NCBI GenBank assembly: GCA_963588905.1
Contig: CAVAJF010000037.1
Location: 1 to 64,000, forward strand
DNA: 64,000 nucleotides
Direction: 5' to 3'
Origin: Butyricicoccus_A sp963588905
GTDB taxonomy: Bacteria > Bacillota > Clostridia > Oscillospirales > Butyricicoccaceae
Positions 16,366 to 25,056 of this stretch are shown one piece after another. A program made the translations under genes and the position numbers. The notes under the pieces are model-generated. The model searched no databases and was not told the origin of the DNA. It saw only the letters and a list, made by a program, of their open reading frames with translations. Each line of letters starts with the position of its first letter. The stretch's first letter is position 1.

Positions 16366-17478
16366 TCAAATCTCCTCCAGCACCGAGACAATCACGGCGT
16401 TGGAGATGAGAAAACCGTCCTCGGTGAGAGACCATCGAGAGTCGGTATGATGAACATATTGCTTGGGCAGAGAAGAGAGTACCCGCTGAACAGGGGCGGG
16501 ATCTGCCGAAAACCGTTTGGTGTAAACATCTGCGTCAAAACCGGCGGAAGTCCGAAGCGACAGCATGATATACTCTGCGGCGCGGTCAATGTCGCGCTCG
16601 TCCTCGCGTTCCGGCTGCGCTTGCCCGCGCAGCCACGCGGACAAATCGCGCGGAATTTCATATCGTTCTCCGGCAAAATCGCCGTGTGCGCCCGGCCCGA
16701 AGCCGAGATAGGGGCTTTGCTTCCAGTAGCGGCTGTTGTGCCGGCTGGCAAAGCCGGGCTTGGCAAAATTCGAGATTTCGTAGTGCTCGAAACCGGCGCG
16801 GCGCATTCGGTCACAGACCGCCAGATACATGTCCGCCTGCGTGTCCTCGTCCGGCAACGTCGGATGAAGCCTGCCGAGCGGCGTGTGTTCTTCCAGCGTC
16901 AGCCCGTAGCACGAGAGATGCTCCGGCTGCAAATCCAGCAGCGCATCCAGAGAGGCGCACAGCTGCTCCATGCTCTGCCCCGGCAGGGCATACATGAGAT
17001 CGACGCTGAGATTGGCAAATCCTGCGTGTCTTGCGCGAAAAAAGGCGTCCCGTGCCTGCGCAAACGTGTGAATGCGCCCGAGCGCTTGCAGCTCCCGATC
17101 ATCGGCGGACTGGATGCCCATGGACAGCCGGTTGACACCGGCTTCGCGGGAAGTCGTAAGAAAATCGTCCGTCATCGAGTCGGGATTGGCTTCCACGGTA
17201 ATTTCTGCATCGGGGTCTACGGCGTAGTTTTCATAGACCGCCTGCAAGATCTGCGCGATGCGTGTGCCGCCGAGCAGGCTCGGCGTGCCGCCGCCGAAAT
17301 ATATCGTGTCGATAGAAAAATCCTGACATACCGCCGCCTGCTGTTGCAGATCATGGATAATCTGCTTCGTGTAGGCGGCGCGCAGCTCCAGCCTGCCGGA
17401 CAGCGAATAAAAATCGCAGTAGCTGCATTTTGCCGCGCAAAACGGCACGTGAATATAAATGCCGAGTTTATTCTTCAT
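16366..17478 (-). CDS. hemW: Radical SAM heme chaperone HemW
   Basis: The 370-residue protein starts MKNKLGIYIHVPFC and has the radical SAM cluster cysteines C14, C18 and C21 (CAAKCSYC), then YFGGGTPSLL and the E..PD segment. This is the HemW (formerly HemN-like) family, which inserts heme into respiratory enzymes; true HemN activity is unlikely without the HemN-specific N-terminus. The start lies inside the last codons of lepA (11-base overlap), so translation is coupled; the open frame continues upstream only as antisense-free shadow of lepA. lepA-hemW is a common Firmicutes pair. Confidence 0.9.
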   Translation of the reverse strand: MKNKLGIYIHVPFCAAKCSYCDFYSLSGRLELRAAYTKQIIHDLQQQAAVCQDFSIDTIYFGGGTPSLLGGTRIAQILQAVYENYAVDPDAEITVEANPDSMTDDFLTTSREAGVNRLSMGIQSADDRELQALGRIHTFAQARDAFFRARHAGFANLSVDLMYALPGQSMEQLCASLDALLDLQPEHLSCYGLTLEEHTPLGRLHPTLPDEDTQADMYLAVCDRMRRAGFEHYEISNFAKPGFASRHNSRYWKQSPYLGFGPGAHGDFAGERYEIPRDLSAWLRGQAQPEREDERDIDRAAEYIMLSLRTSAGFDADVYTKRFSADPAPVQRVLSSLPKQYVHHTDSRWSLTEDGFLISNAVIVSVLEEI

Positions 17479-19279
17479 CCAGCTTGAGCACGGCCATGAA
17501 GGCCTCCTGCGGAACCTGTACCGAGCCGAGGGCACGCATTCGCTTTTTGCCTTCCTTCTGCTTTTCGAGCAGCTTCTTCTTTCGGGTAATATCGCCGCCG
17601 TAGCACTTGGCGAGGACGTCCTTGCGCATCGCCTTGATGGTCTCGCGGGCGATAATCTTGTTGCCGATCGCTGCCTGAACCGGAATTTCAAACATCTGGC
17701 GCGGAATGTTTTCCTTGAGCTTTTCGACAATCTTTCGTGCGCGCGCATACGCCTTGTCCGTGTGGACGATAAACGACAGCGCATCGACCGGATCGCCGTT
17801 GAGCAGCAGATCCAGCTTGACCAGCTCGGACTTGCGGTAGCCGATCAGCTCATAGTCCAGAGAAGCATAGCCGCGGGTGCGCGACTTGAGGGCATCGAAG
17901 AAATCATAAATGATTTCGCCGAGCGGCAGCTCGTAGTGCATCTCTACGCGGTCAGAGTCGATATACTCCATGTCCTTGTAGATGCCGCGGCGCTCCTGAC
18001 ACAGCTCCATGATGTTGCCGACGTATTCGCTCGGCGTCATGATGCTCGCCTTGACATACGGCTCTTCCGCATAGTCCAGCGTTGTCGGGTCAGGATAGTT
18101 GAGCGGATTGTCGATATATTCTTCTTCGCCGTCCGTGCGCTTGATTTTGTAGATAACGCTCGGCGCGGTCGTGATGAGATCCAAATCATATTCGCGTTCC
18201 AGACGCTCCTGAATGATTTCCATGTGCAGCAGTCCGAGGAAGCCGCAGCGGAAACCAAAGCCCAAGGCAACGGAGCTTTCCGGCTCAAAGGTCAGAGAGG
18301 CATCGTTGAGCTGTAATTTTTCCAATGCATCGCGCAGATCCGGGTATTTGGAGCCGTCTGCCGGATAAATACCCGAAAATACCATCGGCTGCACCTTGCG
18401 GTAGCCCGGCAGGGCTTCCGGTGCCGGATTCTCGACGCCGGTCACGGTATCGCCCACGCGGGTGTCCGTCACATTTTTGATCGACGCGGTAAAGTAGCCG
18501 ACTTCACCGGCGACTAAGCCATCGGATGCCGGTTCCAGCGTCAGCGGACGCATGTAGCCGGTCTCCACGACCTGAAATTCTGCGCCGGTTGCCATCATTT
18601 TTACCTTCATACCCGGACGAATTGTGCCCTGCATGACGCGGATATAGACAATGACACCGCGATAAGAGTCGTACTGGCTGTCGAAAATCAGCGCTTGCAG
18701 CGGAGCGGTCGGGTCGCCGTCCGGTGCCGGAATATCCGTGACAATGCGTTCGAGCACCTCCTCGATGTTGGTGCCCATTTTTGCCGAAACTTCCGGCGCA
18801 TCCTCTGCCGGAATGCCAATGACATCCTCAATTTCGTGCTTGGCGCGCTGCGGGTCTGCGCTCGGCAGGTCAATCTTGTTGACAACCGGCAAAACCTCCA
18901 GATTATTCTCGATAGCGAGATAGGTGTTTGCGAGCGTCTGCGCTTCGATGCCCTGTGTGGCATCGACAACGAGTACTGCACCTTCACAGGCTGCCAGAGA
19001 GCGGGATACCTCGTAGTTAAAATCGACATGACCCGGGGTGTCAATCAGGTTCATCTGATAGGTCTTGCCGTCCGAGGCCTCGTAGTCCATGCGAACAGCG
19101 CGGGCTTTGATGGTGATGCCGCGCTCGCGCTCCAGATCCATACTGTCCAGCAGCTGGCTTTCCATTTCGCGCTGGGTGACAGTATGGCATTTTTCCAGCA
19201 GGCGGTCTGCCAGCGTGGACTTGCCGTGGTCGATGTGCGCGACGATGGAGAAATTACGGATTAGGGATTGATCTTTCAT
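17468..19279 (-). CDS. lepA: Elongation factor 4
   Basis: The 603-residue GTPase has G1 AHIDHGKST (residues 14-22), G2 within RGITIKA, G3 DTPGHVDF, G4 NKID, EF-G-like domains II, III and V, and a LepA-specific C-terminal domain, with the characteristic FGFRCGFLGLLHMEI. LepA back-translocates or remodels ribosomes and assists translation under ionic stress. ATG at 19279 has AAGGAGAT upstream. It is the first gene of an apparent five-gene operon ending at 14582. Confidence 0.96.
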   Translation of the reverse strand: MKDQSLIRNFSIVAHIDHGKSTLADRLLEKCHTVTQREMESQLLDSMDLERERGITIKARAVRMDYEASDGKTYQMNLIDTPGHVDFNYEVSRSLAACEGAVLVVDATQGIEAQTLANTYLAIENNLEVLPVVNKIDLPSADPQRAKHEIEDVIGIPAEDAPEVSAKMGTNIEEVLERIVTDIPAPDGDPTAPLQALIFDSQYDSYRGVIVYIRVMQGTIRPGMKVKMMATGAEFQVVETGYMRPLTLEPASDGLVAGEVGYFTASIKNVTDTRVGDTVTGVENPAPEALPGYRKVQPMVFSGIYPADGSKYPDLRDALEKLQLNDASLTFEPESSVALGFGFRCGFLGLLHMEIIQERLEREYDLDLITTAPSVIYKIKRTDGEEEYIDNPLNYPDPTTLDYAEEPYVKASIMTPSEYVGNIMELCQERRGIYKDMEYIDSDRVEMHYELPLGEIIYDFFDALKSRTRGYASLDYELIGYRKSELVKLDLLLNGDPVDALSFIVHTDKAYARARKIVEKLKENIPRQMFEIPVQAAIGNKIIARETIKAMRKDVLAKCYGGDITRKKKLLEKQKEGKKRMRALGSVQVPQEAFMAVLKLDEE

Positions 19280-19362
19280 GAATATCTCCTTTCCACCGCC
19301 TTTTGCCGCGGCGGATGTGTGCAAAGTAAAATCGGACGAAATACCGTCCATTCGTATTTATC

Positions 19363-19391
19363 AGTATAGCATAGCGCGCGATATGCCGCAA
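19363..19391 (-). promoter_or_regulatory. sigma-A promoter of the lepA operon
   Basis: TTGCGG (19391-19386), 17-base spacer, TATACT (19368-19363) on the minus strand, about 84 bases before lepA. Confidence 0.55.
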
Positions 19392-19404
19392 GGGATAGAA
19401 CCGC

Positions 19405-19439
19405 CAAAAAAGCCCCCGTATTTGCATACGGAGGCTTTT
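19405..19439 (-). terminator. Terminator after the Mrp ATPase gene
   Basis: Minus-strand stem GCCTCCGTAT / ATACGGGGGC with a TGCAA loop and a run of T directly after. Confidence 0.8.
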
Positions 19440-19446
19440 GGAAATC

Positions 19447-20259
19447 TTACAGTGCTGCGATTTTGTCACATGCCTTGGACAGATCCGGCAGCTCGACATC
19501 TTCGAGTGCACCGGCGTCGCAGGCAGCTGCCAGAGCCGGGTTCATCGGCAGCTTGGCGAGAACGTCCAGATTGTGCTCCTTGGCGATCTCATCGACATGG
19601 CTTTCGCCGAATACAGAGATGTGCTTGCCGCAGTCCGGACATACCACATAGCTGTAGTTCTCGATGACACCCAGAATCGGGATGTTCATCATTTCAGCCA
19701 TCTTGACTGCCTTGGTGACAACCATAGATACCAGCTCCTGCGGAGAGGTCATGACGATGATGCCGTCAACCGGCAGGGACTGGAAGACCGTCAGCGGAAC
19801 ATCACCGGTTCCTGGCGGCATATCAACGAACATAAAGTCAATATCCTTCCAGATAATATCCGTCCAGAACTGCTGAACGGCACCGGCGATAACCGGGCCT
19901 CTCCAGATTACCGGATCAGAAGCGTTTTCCATCAGCAGATTGATGGAGCAAACGTCAATGCCGGTCTTGGTAGCCATCGGATACACGCCTTCCTCTGTTG
20001 CACCCAGCGTACCGGTCAGACCGAAGCCCTTCGGGATGGACGGTCCGGTAATATCGGCATCCAAAATACCGCAGTGTGCGCCCTTGCGCTGCATAGCAAC
20101 CGCAAGCAGGGACGTTACCATGCTCTTGCCTACGCCGCCCTTACCGCTGACAACGCCAATGACCTTTTTGATCTTGGACAGCGGATGCGGTGCCTTGAGC
20201 AAAGATTCCGGCTCGCCGCAGCTTCCTCCGCAGCTGTCGCAATCGTGATTACAACCCAT
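19447..20259 (-). CDS. Mrp/NBP35 family Fe-S carrier ATPase
   Basis: The 270-residue protein has an N-terminal Cys cluster (CNHDCDSCGGSC, residues 3-14), a deviant Walker A GKGGVGKS (39-46), the DADITGPSIP segment and a second conserved CPDCG near residue 213. These features define the ApbC/NBP35 group that assembles and transfers 4Fe-4S clusters; the N-terminal cysteines are typical of the NBP35-like form. An AAGGAG site lies about 12 bases before the ATG, slightly far. It is flanked by its own promoter and terminator. Confidence 0.9.
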   Translation of the reverse strand: MGCNHDCDSCGGSCGEPESLLKAPHPLSKIKKVIGVVSGKGGVGKSMVTSLLAVAMQRKGAHCGILDADITGPSIPKGFGLTGTLGATEEGVYPMATKTGIDVCSINLLMENASDPVIWRGPVIAGAVQQFWTDIIWKDIDFMFVDMPPGTGDVPLTVFQSLPVDGIIVMTSPQELVSMVVTKAVKMAEMMNIPILGVIENYSYVVCPDCGKHISVFGESHVDEIAKEHNLDVLAKLPMNPALAAACDAGALEDVELPDLSKACDKIAAL

Positions 20260-20304
20260 GATAGAGTCAACTCCTTATAAACAATTTTCTTTGTGCGTGC
20301 TGTC

Positions 20305-20332
20305 ATTATATCATATCCAACACATTTTGCAA
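20305..20332 (-). promoter_or_regulatory. sigma-A promoter of the Mrp ATPase gene
   Basis: TTGCAA (20332-20327), 16-base spacer, consensus TATAAT (20310-20305) on the minus strand. Confidence 0.55.
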
Positions 20333-20372
20333 GATACTGTGCAAAAACAGAGCGAAAAGCCGAGATTTGGAA

Positions 20373-20406
20373 AAAGAAAAAAGGCTGACATCCGAAGATG
20401 TCAGCC
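20373..20406 (-). terminator. Terminator after the MATE exporter gene
   Basis: Minus-strand perfect stem GGCTGACATC / GATGTCAGCC with a TTCG loop followed by six T and a T-rich tail. Confidence 0.85.
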
Positions 20407-20448
20407 CTGCCAGAAAAAAAGAGAGGTTTAAAAGTAGAAAAAACGAAA

Positions 20449-21906
20449 TTAGTGTGCGCGCTTGCGGAAGAAATGTCTGTGCTGTGCGCGCGGAGCAGAT
20501 ACTTCCTGCTGCGGCTCTGCAACTGCCGGACGATGAATCTTTGGCAGATGAATACCGGCCTTGTGCGCGTCGCGCATGTACTTCGGCACCCAAACGTTGC
20601 AGATATAGAAAAGAATAGAAAGCGATGTGCCAATGACCCAGCCGAGCGGATAGGCATAGCAGACACCGGCAAAGCCCATCATCGGAACCATGATATAAGC
20701 CAGAGCTACGCGCAGTGCCAGATCAACGAGCGTAGTCACCATAAACGGTCCCATCGCACCGCCGCCGCGCAGCGCGCTGTCGCAGCAGTTTTTGATGCCG
20801 ACGAGCGGATAGAACGGAGCGACGATGAGCAGATATTCAATGCCGACGCTGATAACCGTGCCGTTGGAGCTGCTGCCGAGGAACAGCTGCAAAATCGGCT
20901 GACCGGCAACAAAGAACAGAACGATAATCGAGCCAATGACAATCTCAGACATGATGATGCAGTCGCGCACGCCCTGACGCACGCGCTTGATGTCCTGTGC
21001 GCCGATGTTCTGTGCAGCAAAGCTGGACAAAGCGTTCGGCAGTGCATTCATGACCATGATGGCAAAGGTGGAAACCTTCAGAGCGGCGGAGAATCCGGCA
21101 ACCGTGTTGGAACCCAGCGGATTGACCAGACCCTGTACACAGAACACACCGACAGATACAAACGACTGCTGACAAATGGACGGAATCGCAATCAGTGCCA
21201 TGCGGCCGAGCAGATGACGATCAAAGCGCTTCGGCTTCTGTGTCGTGTGAATGCGGGACAGACGGCGAACCAACGTAACGACAGCGAGCAGAGAAGAAAT
21301 ACCCTGTGCAATCAGTGTTGCCCAAGCAACACCGGAGATGCCCATATTCAGCTTGCTGACAAAGAAAATATCCAGAATGACGTTGAAGGTCGTGGAAAAG
21401 GCGAGGAAATACAGCGGGGTGCGGCTGTCGCCCAAGCCGTTAAAGATCGCGGTTGCGGTATTGTACAGGAACAGGAACAAAAGACCTGCGATATAAATGC
21501 GCAGATACACCATCGTCGGCTGGAAAATGTTCTCCGGCGTGCTGATGAGCTGCATCAGAGCCGGACAAGCGATCTCGCCGACAGCAGTCAGCGTCAGAGC
21601 CAACGTAATCAGAGAGATGACAGCAGTGCTGACAGCGGTGCGCATCCGCACGATGTCGTGTGCGCCAAACAGCTGAGAGATGACGACAGAGCAGCCGACG
21701 CTCGCGCCGGTAGCGACTGCGATAAACAGAACCGTAATCGGATAGGCGGCACCGGTTGCAGCCAGCGCATCAACGCCGAGGAATCGGCCGGCAATCACGC
21801 TGTCTGCCAAGTTGTACAGCTGCTGAAAGACCATGCTCAACAGCAGCGGAATGACAAACTTAATCAGAATTTTAAAAGGCGAACCTTTTGTCATATCTGT
21901 AATCAT
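20449..21906 (-). CDS. MATE family multidrug/cation efflux transporter
   Basis: The 485-residue protein has twelve hydrophobic segments in two halves, starting MITDMTKGSPFKILIKFVIPLLLSMVFQQLYNLADSVIAGRFLG, the usual opening of clostridial MATE (NorM/DinF-like) proteins. It would export cationic compounds in exchange for Na+ or H+. The C-terminal tail is charged and extended (HRPAVAEPQQE... then HRHFFRKRAH). ATG at 21906 has AGAGGT upstream. The promoter spacer holds a TCACAgaaTGTGA dyad that could be a repressor site. Confidence 0.9.
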   Translation of the reverse strand: MITDMTKGSPFKILIKFVIPLLLSMVFQQLYNLADSVIAGRFLGVDALAATGAAYPITVLFIAVATGASVGCSVVISQLFGAHDIVRMRTAVSTAVISLITLALTLTAVGEIACPALMQLISTPENIFQPTMVYLRIYIAGLLFLFLYNTATAIFNGLGDSRTPLYFLAFSTTFNVILDIFFVSKLNMGISGVAWATLIAQGISSLLAVVTLVRRLSRIHTTQKPKRFDRHLLGRMALIAIPSICQQSFVSVGVFCVQGLVNPLGSNTVAGFSAALKVSTFAIMVMNALPNALSSFAAQNIGAQDIKRVRQGVRDCIIMSEIVIGSIIVLFFVAGQPILQLFLGSSSNGTVISVGIEYLLIVAPFYPLVGIKNCCDSALRGGGAMGPFMVTTLVDLALRVALAYIMVPMMGFAGVCYAYPLGWVIGTSLSILFYICNVWVPKYMRDAHKAGIHLPKIHRPAVAEPQQEVSAPRAQHRHFFRKRAH

Positions 21907-21964
21907 AATTTTTCTTACCTCTTTGTGAAACGGGAGTGATCGTTCTCTTTCAAAACCGTAAGCG

Positions 21965-21994
21965 ATTGTATCACAGAATGTGACCAAAATGTAA
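21965..21994 (-). promoter_or_regulatory. Promoter of the MATE gene with a spacer dyad
   Basis: TTACAT (21994-21989), 18-base spacer, TACAAT (21970-21965) on the minus strand. Within the spacer 21971-21983 is a perfect TCACA-GAA-TGTGA palindrome, well placed to block RNA polymerase. Confidence 0.45.
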
Positions 21995-22100
21995 GCGGAA
22001 AATTACACAGGTTTTTGAAAAAATGGAATGGGTATCTTGTACAAAATTCATTGTGAAATTTTGGGCAAATCTCCCAAAAGACAACGAAACCGCAACAATC

Positions 22101-22136
22101 AAAAAGCCAGCCTGTTCGGGAGAGAACAGGCTGGCA
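22101..22136 (-). terminator. Terminator after the XRE regulator at 22141
   Basis: Stem GCCAGCCTGTTC / GAACAGGCTGGC around GGGAGA; on the minus strand it is followed by a run of T. Confidence 0.75.
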
Positions 22137-22140
22137 TATT

Positions 22141-22557
22141 TTATGCGTCTGATACAACTTCAGACGTTTCTACTTGTGAAACATCTGCATGATCGAATGT
22201 GACCATATTGCAGGCAATCAGCAATACAAAGCAAAGAACGACGCAGAGCGCGGCAAGACCGACAACGCGGCAGATGCGTCGATGCCGTCGATTGCGTTCA
22301 GCAAGAATGCTGTTGAGCTGAGATAGCTGCCGACTCAATGCGGTTTCGTCTGATGGTTGTGAAATAGTTTCGCCCAGTAAATCTGCAACGGTTGTATCCA
22401 ATTCTTCTGCAAGTCGGATTAACAGTTCTGCATCGGGGACAGATACGCCGCGTTCCCATTTGGAAATCGTTTGGCGGACAACATGCAAACGATCTGCCAA
22501 TGCTTGCTGAGATAAACCTCGCTGTCTGCGCAGTGTTTTTAGATTCTCTTGAAACAT
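22141..22557 (-). CDS. XRE-family regulator with C-terminal membrane helix
   Basis: The 138-residue protein has an N-terminal helix-turn-helix (MFQENLKTLRRQRGLSQQALADRL, HVVRQTISKWERG, then LIRLAEELDTTVADLLG), a middle segment, and a membrane helix (RICRVVGLAALCVVLCFVLLIAC) with a short acidic tail. It is built like the regulators at 11643 and 27039. AGGA precedes the ATG. It lies beside the MATE and ABC exporters on the same strand and may control one of them; that is inference. Confidence 0.82.
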   Translation of the reverse strand: MFQENLKTLRRQRGLSQQALADRLHVVRQTISKWERGVSVPDAELLIRLAEELDTTVADLLGETISQPSDETALSRQLSQLNSILAERNRRHRRICRVVGLAALCVVLCFVLLIACNMVTFDHADVSQVETSEVVSDA

Positions 22558-22636
22558 AAGGAATGTCCTCCTATGGATGAATGTATCTCAACCATATCGT
22601 ATGTAACAGCCGTTGCGCAAGCAATGCAAAGGCACA

Positions 22637-24406
22637 TTACCGCATATCTGAATACATACTGTATAATTCTTTATAAATTCCGCCTTTTGCAATCAATTCC
22701 TCGTGGGAACCCTGCTCGGCAATGCCGTCCTCGGTGAGGACGAGAATTTTATCCGCGCCGCGGATCGTGGTCAGACGGTGGGCAATCGTAAAGACGGTTC
22801 TGCCGTGTGCGAGCTTTTCCAACGACTGCTGCACAAGGCGTTCGCTCTCGTTATCGAGGGCACTGGTGGCCTCGTCCAAAATCAGTACCGGAGGGTCTTT
22901 CAGGAACACACGCGCGATAGAAATGCGCTGTTTTTGACCGCCGGACAGCTTGACACCGCGTTCCCCGATAAACGTATCATAGCCGTTGGGCAGAGCGGAG
23001 ATAAACTCATGCGCACCGGCGAGCTTGGAAGCCTCGATGATTTCCTCGCGCGTGGCTTCAGGTCTGCCGTAAGCGATGTTGTGCAGAACGGTGCCGGAGA
23101 ACAGATAATTGTCCTGCTGCACCACGCCAATATGCGAGCGCAGCGAATGCAGCTGGAGCTTGCGCACATCAACGCCGTCTAATTTGACGCAGCCGCTAGA
23201 CACATCGTAAAATCGTGGGATTAAATTACAAAGAGTAGTCTTGCCGCCGCCGGATGGGCCGACAATCGCAATGTTTTGACCGGCATCGACATGCAGATTG
23301 ATGTGTCCGAGCACTTCGCCTGCGTCATCCTCATAGGAGAACGAGACGTCTTCAAAATCGACTTCACCGCGCACATGCTCGCAGGGAATGGCATCCGGCG
23401 CGTTGGTAATGTCCGGCTGCTCGTCCATGATTTCCAAAAAGCGGTCAATGCCGGTCATGCCGCGCTGGAACTGTTCCATAAATTCGACAATGCGGCGGAT
23501 AGAGGTCAACAGCGTCTGGACGTACAGCAGATACGCGACGAAATCACCCGGATGAATCGCCCCGTGCAGCAGAAAGACACAGCCGAGCACGAGAACGACG
23601 AGATTCATCAAGCCGTCAAACGCACGAGTGGTCGCCTGAAAGCCGCCCATCCAGAAGTAATTGCGCTTTTTGATGTCCAGCCAACGCGCATTGCCCGCTG
23701 CAAATTTCTCTTCCTCCGCTTCTTCGCGGGCAAAGGACTTGACCACGCGGATGCCGAGCAAAGAATCCTCGACTTGGGCATTGATTTCACCGACCTGCCA
23801 GCGGGATTCCTTGAATGTCTCGCGCATTCGCCGGTTAAACTTGTAGCAGCACACCAGCATGATGGGCAAAACGGCAAAGGTAAACAGCGTCAGCGGAACA
23901 TTGACGGACAGCAAAATGGCAAATGACACGATGATTTTGACACCGGCAATGAAAAATTCCTCTGGGCAGTGGTGCGCAAATTCGGTGACATCGAATAAGT
24001 CGGAGGTGATGCGCGCCATGAGCTGGCCGACTTTGGCATTGGCGTAGTAGCGGAACGACAGCTTTTGCAGATGATGAAACAGCGTCGTGCGCATATCCGT
24101 TTCAATTTTTGCACCCATGACATGGCCGATGTTTGCCATATAATAGGAGCCTGCGGTGTCAATGACGCGCAGCACGAAATACAACACGCCCAATCGGACA
24201 ATCAGATTTGCCGTCAGCTCGGAGAGATTGTACTGGGCAAGATTCATGACATACCGGACGATGACCGGCAGCGCCAGCTCGCAGATTGTCGTCAGCGAGG
24301 CGCAAAACAGATCCAGAATCAGCGTGGGTACATAGGGGCAAAAATACGGAGCAAAGCGGCGAAACAGCTCCGCTGTGGAACGGGTTCGTCCATGTTTTTC
24401 TTTCAA
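22637..24406 (-). CDS. ABC-type multidrug exporter, fused permease-ATPase
   Basis: The ~589-residue half-transporter has six transmembrane helices (ABC type 1 exporter domain, about 15-310) and a nucleotide-binding domain with Walker A GPSGGGKT, Q-loop, signature LSGGQKQRISIARV, Walker B VLILDEATSALD and H-loop IAHRLTT. It resembles MsbA/BmrA-type exporters that act as dimers. No ATG fits: TTG at 24406 follows AAAGGA at about 10-base spacing and is preferred over TTG at 24433; the stop at 22637 is certain. Substrate unknown. Confidence 0.88.
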   Translation of the reverse strand: MKEKHGRTRSTAELFRRFAPYFCPYVPTLILDLFCASLTTICELALPVIVRYVMNLAQYNLSELTANLIVRLGVLYFVLRVIDTAGSYYMANIGHVMGAKIETDMRTTLFHHLQKLSFRYYANAKVGQLMARITSDLFDVTEFAHHCPEEFFIAGVKIIVSFAILLSVNVPLTLFTFAVLPIMLVCCYKFNRRMRETFKESRWQVGEINAQVEDSLLGIRVVKSFAREEAEEEKFAAGNARWLDIKKRNYFWMGGFQATTRAFDGLMNLVVLVLGCVFLLHGAIHPGDFVAYLLYVQTLLTSIRRIVEFMEQFQRGMTGIDRFLEIMDEQPDITNAPDAIPCEHVRGEVDFEDVSFSYEDDAGEVLGHINLHVDAGQNIAIVGPSGGGKTTLCNLIPRFYDVSSGCVKLDGVDVRKLQLHSLRSHIGVVQQDNYLFSGTVLHNIAYGRPEATREEIIEASKLAGAHEFISALPNGYDTFIGERGVKLSGGQKQRISIARVFLKDPPVLILDEATSALDNESERLVQQSLEKLAHGRTVFTIAHRLTTIRGADKILVLTEDGIAEQGSHEELIAKGGIYKELYSMYSDMR

Positions 24407-24593
24407 AATCAGTTCATCCTTTCTAAATATCAAACAAAACTAGCATACAACAGGCGCACAATCTTGGCAAGAGGCAATCGAAAGATACCGGAATATGACA
24501 ACTTTGTATGTTCAACTGAAAAGAGGTAATTTTTTCAACTCAAAACCGTTATCCTGAATAAGGGGAATCGACAAAGGCGTGAGGTGAAAATTT

Positions 24594-24836
24594 ATGACAA
24601 GCGGAGAGGCAGTACGTTTGCGAATTGAAGAGCTGTGTCAGGAAAATGAGATCACAGTGAATAAATTGGCTACGATGAGCGGAATCACACAGTCTACGCT
24701 CAACAACATCGTCAGTGGAAGAAATCGAAGCACGACCATTGGAACGATACAGAAAATATGTGATGGACTGGGGATGACGATTCAAGAATTTTTTGAATCG
24801 AATCTGTTCGACCATTTGGAGCAGGAGCTGCGCTGA
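24594..24836 (+). CDS. Small XRE-family regulator
   Basis: An 80-residue single-domain helix-turn-helix protein (VNKLATMSGITQSTLNNIVSGRN, then TIGTIQKICDGLGMTIQEFF). It is divergently oriented to the ABC exporter gene 188 bases away and could regulate it. GTGAGGTGA lies before the ATG. A strong terminator overlaps the stop codon, so it is a single-gene unit and marks the left edge of the accessory region. Confidence 0.83.
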   Translation: MTSGEAVRLRIEELCQENEITVNKLATMSGITQSTLNNIVSGRNRSTTIGTIQKICDGLGMTIQEFFESNLFDHLEQELR

Positions 24837-24866
24837 CGGAATTCCATTCCGCTCAGCGCTTTTTTC
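24830..24866 (+). terminator. Terminator at the end of the small XRE gene
   Basis: Stem GCGCTG-A-CGGA / TCCG-C-TCAGCGC followed by six T; it overlaps the stop codon. Confidence 0.8.
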
Positions 24867-24895
24867 ATGCGTGTCCAAATCTACACGAAAATCTG

Positions 24896-24922
24896 CGTCA
24901 ATCTATGGTATAATGCTCATGT
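24896..24922. repeat. 27-bp direct repeat, left copy
   Basis: The first 19 bases (cgtcaatctatggtataat, 24896-24914) are identical to 26906-26924, and the following 8 bases differ at two positions. Together the two copies bracket an AT-rich segment of about 2 kb. Both copies contain a TATAAT box, so part of the likeness could be promoter similarity. Confidence 0.6.
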
Positions 24923-25056
24923 GTAGTAAAGTAACAAAGAAATTTAGTTGACAGCAGCCTACTAATTCCGTTTTATTTTAAGATAGCCGAATAGAAATTT
25001 TCACAGAAATATGCTAACATATACGATGAGCCAAAGAGAAAGTAGGTGTTAGCATA

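Noticed and set aside
17479..17784. N-terminal extension of HemW into lepA
   Set aside because: The extra residues are an out-of-frame reading of lepA and very Arg/Ser-rich; the HemW family begins at MKNKLGIYIH.
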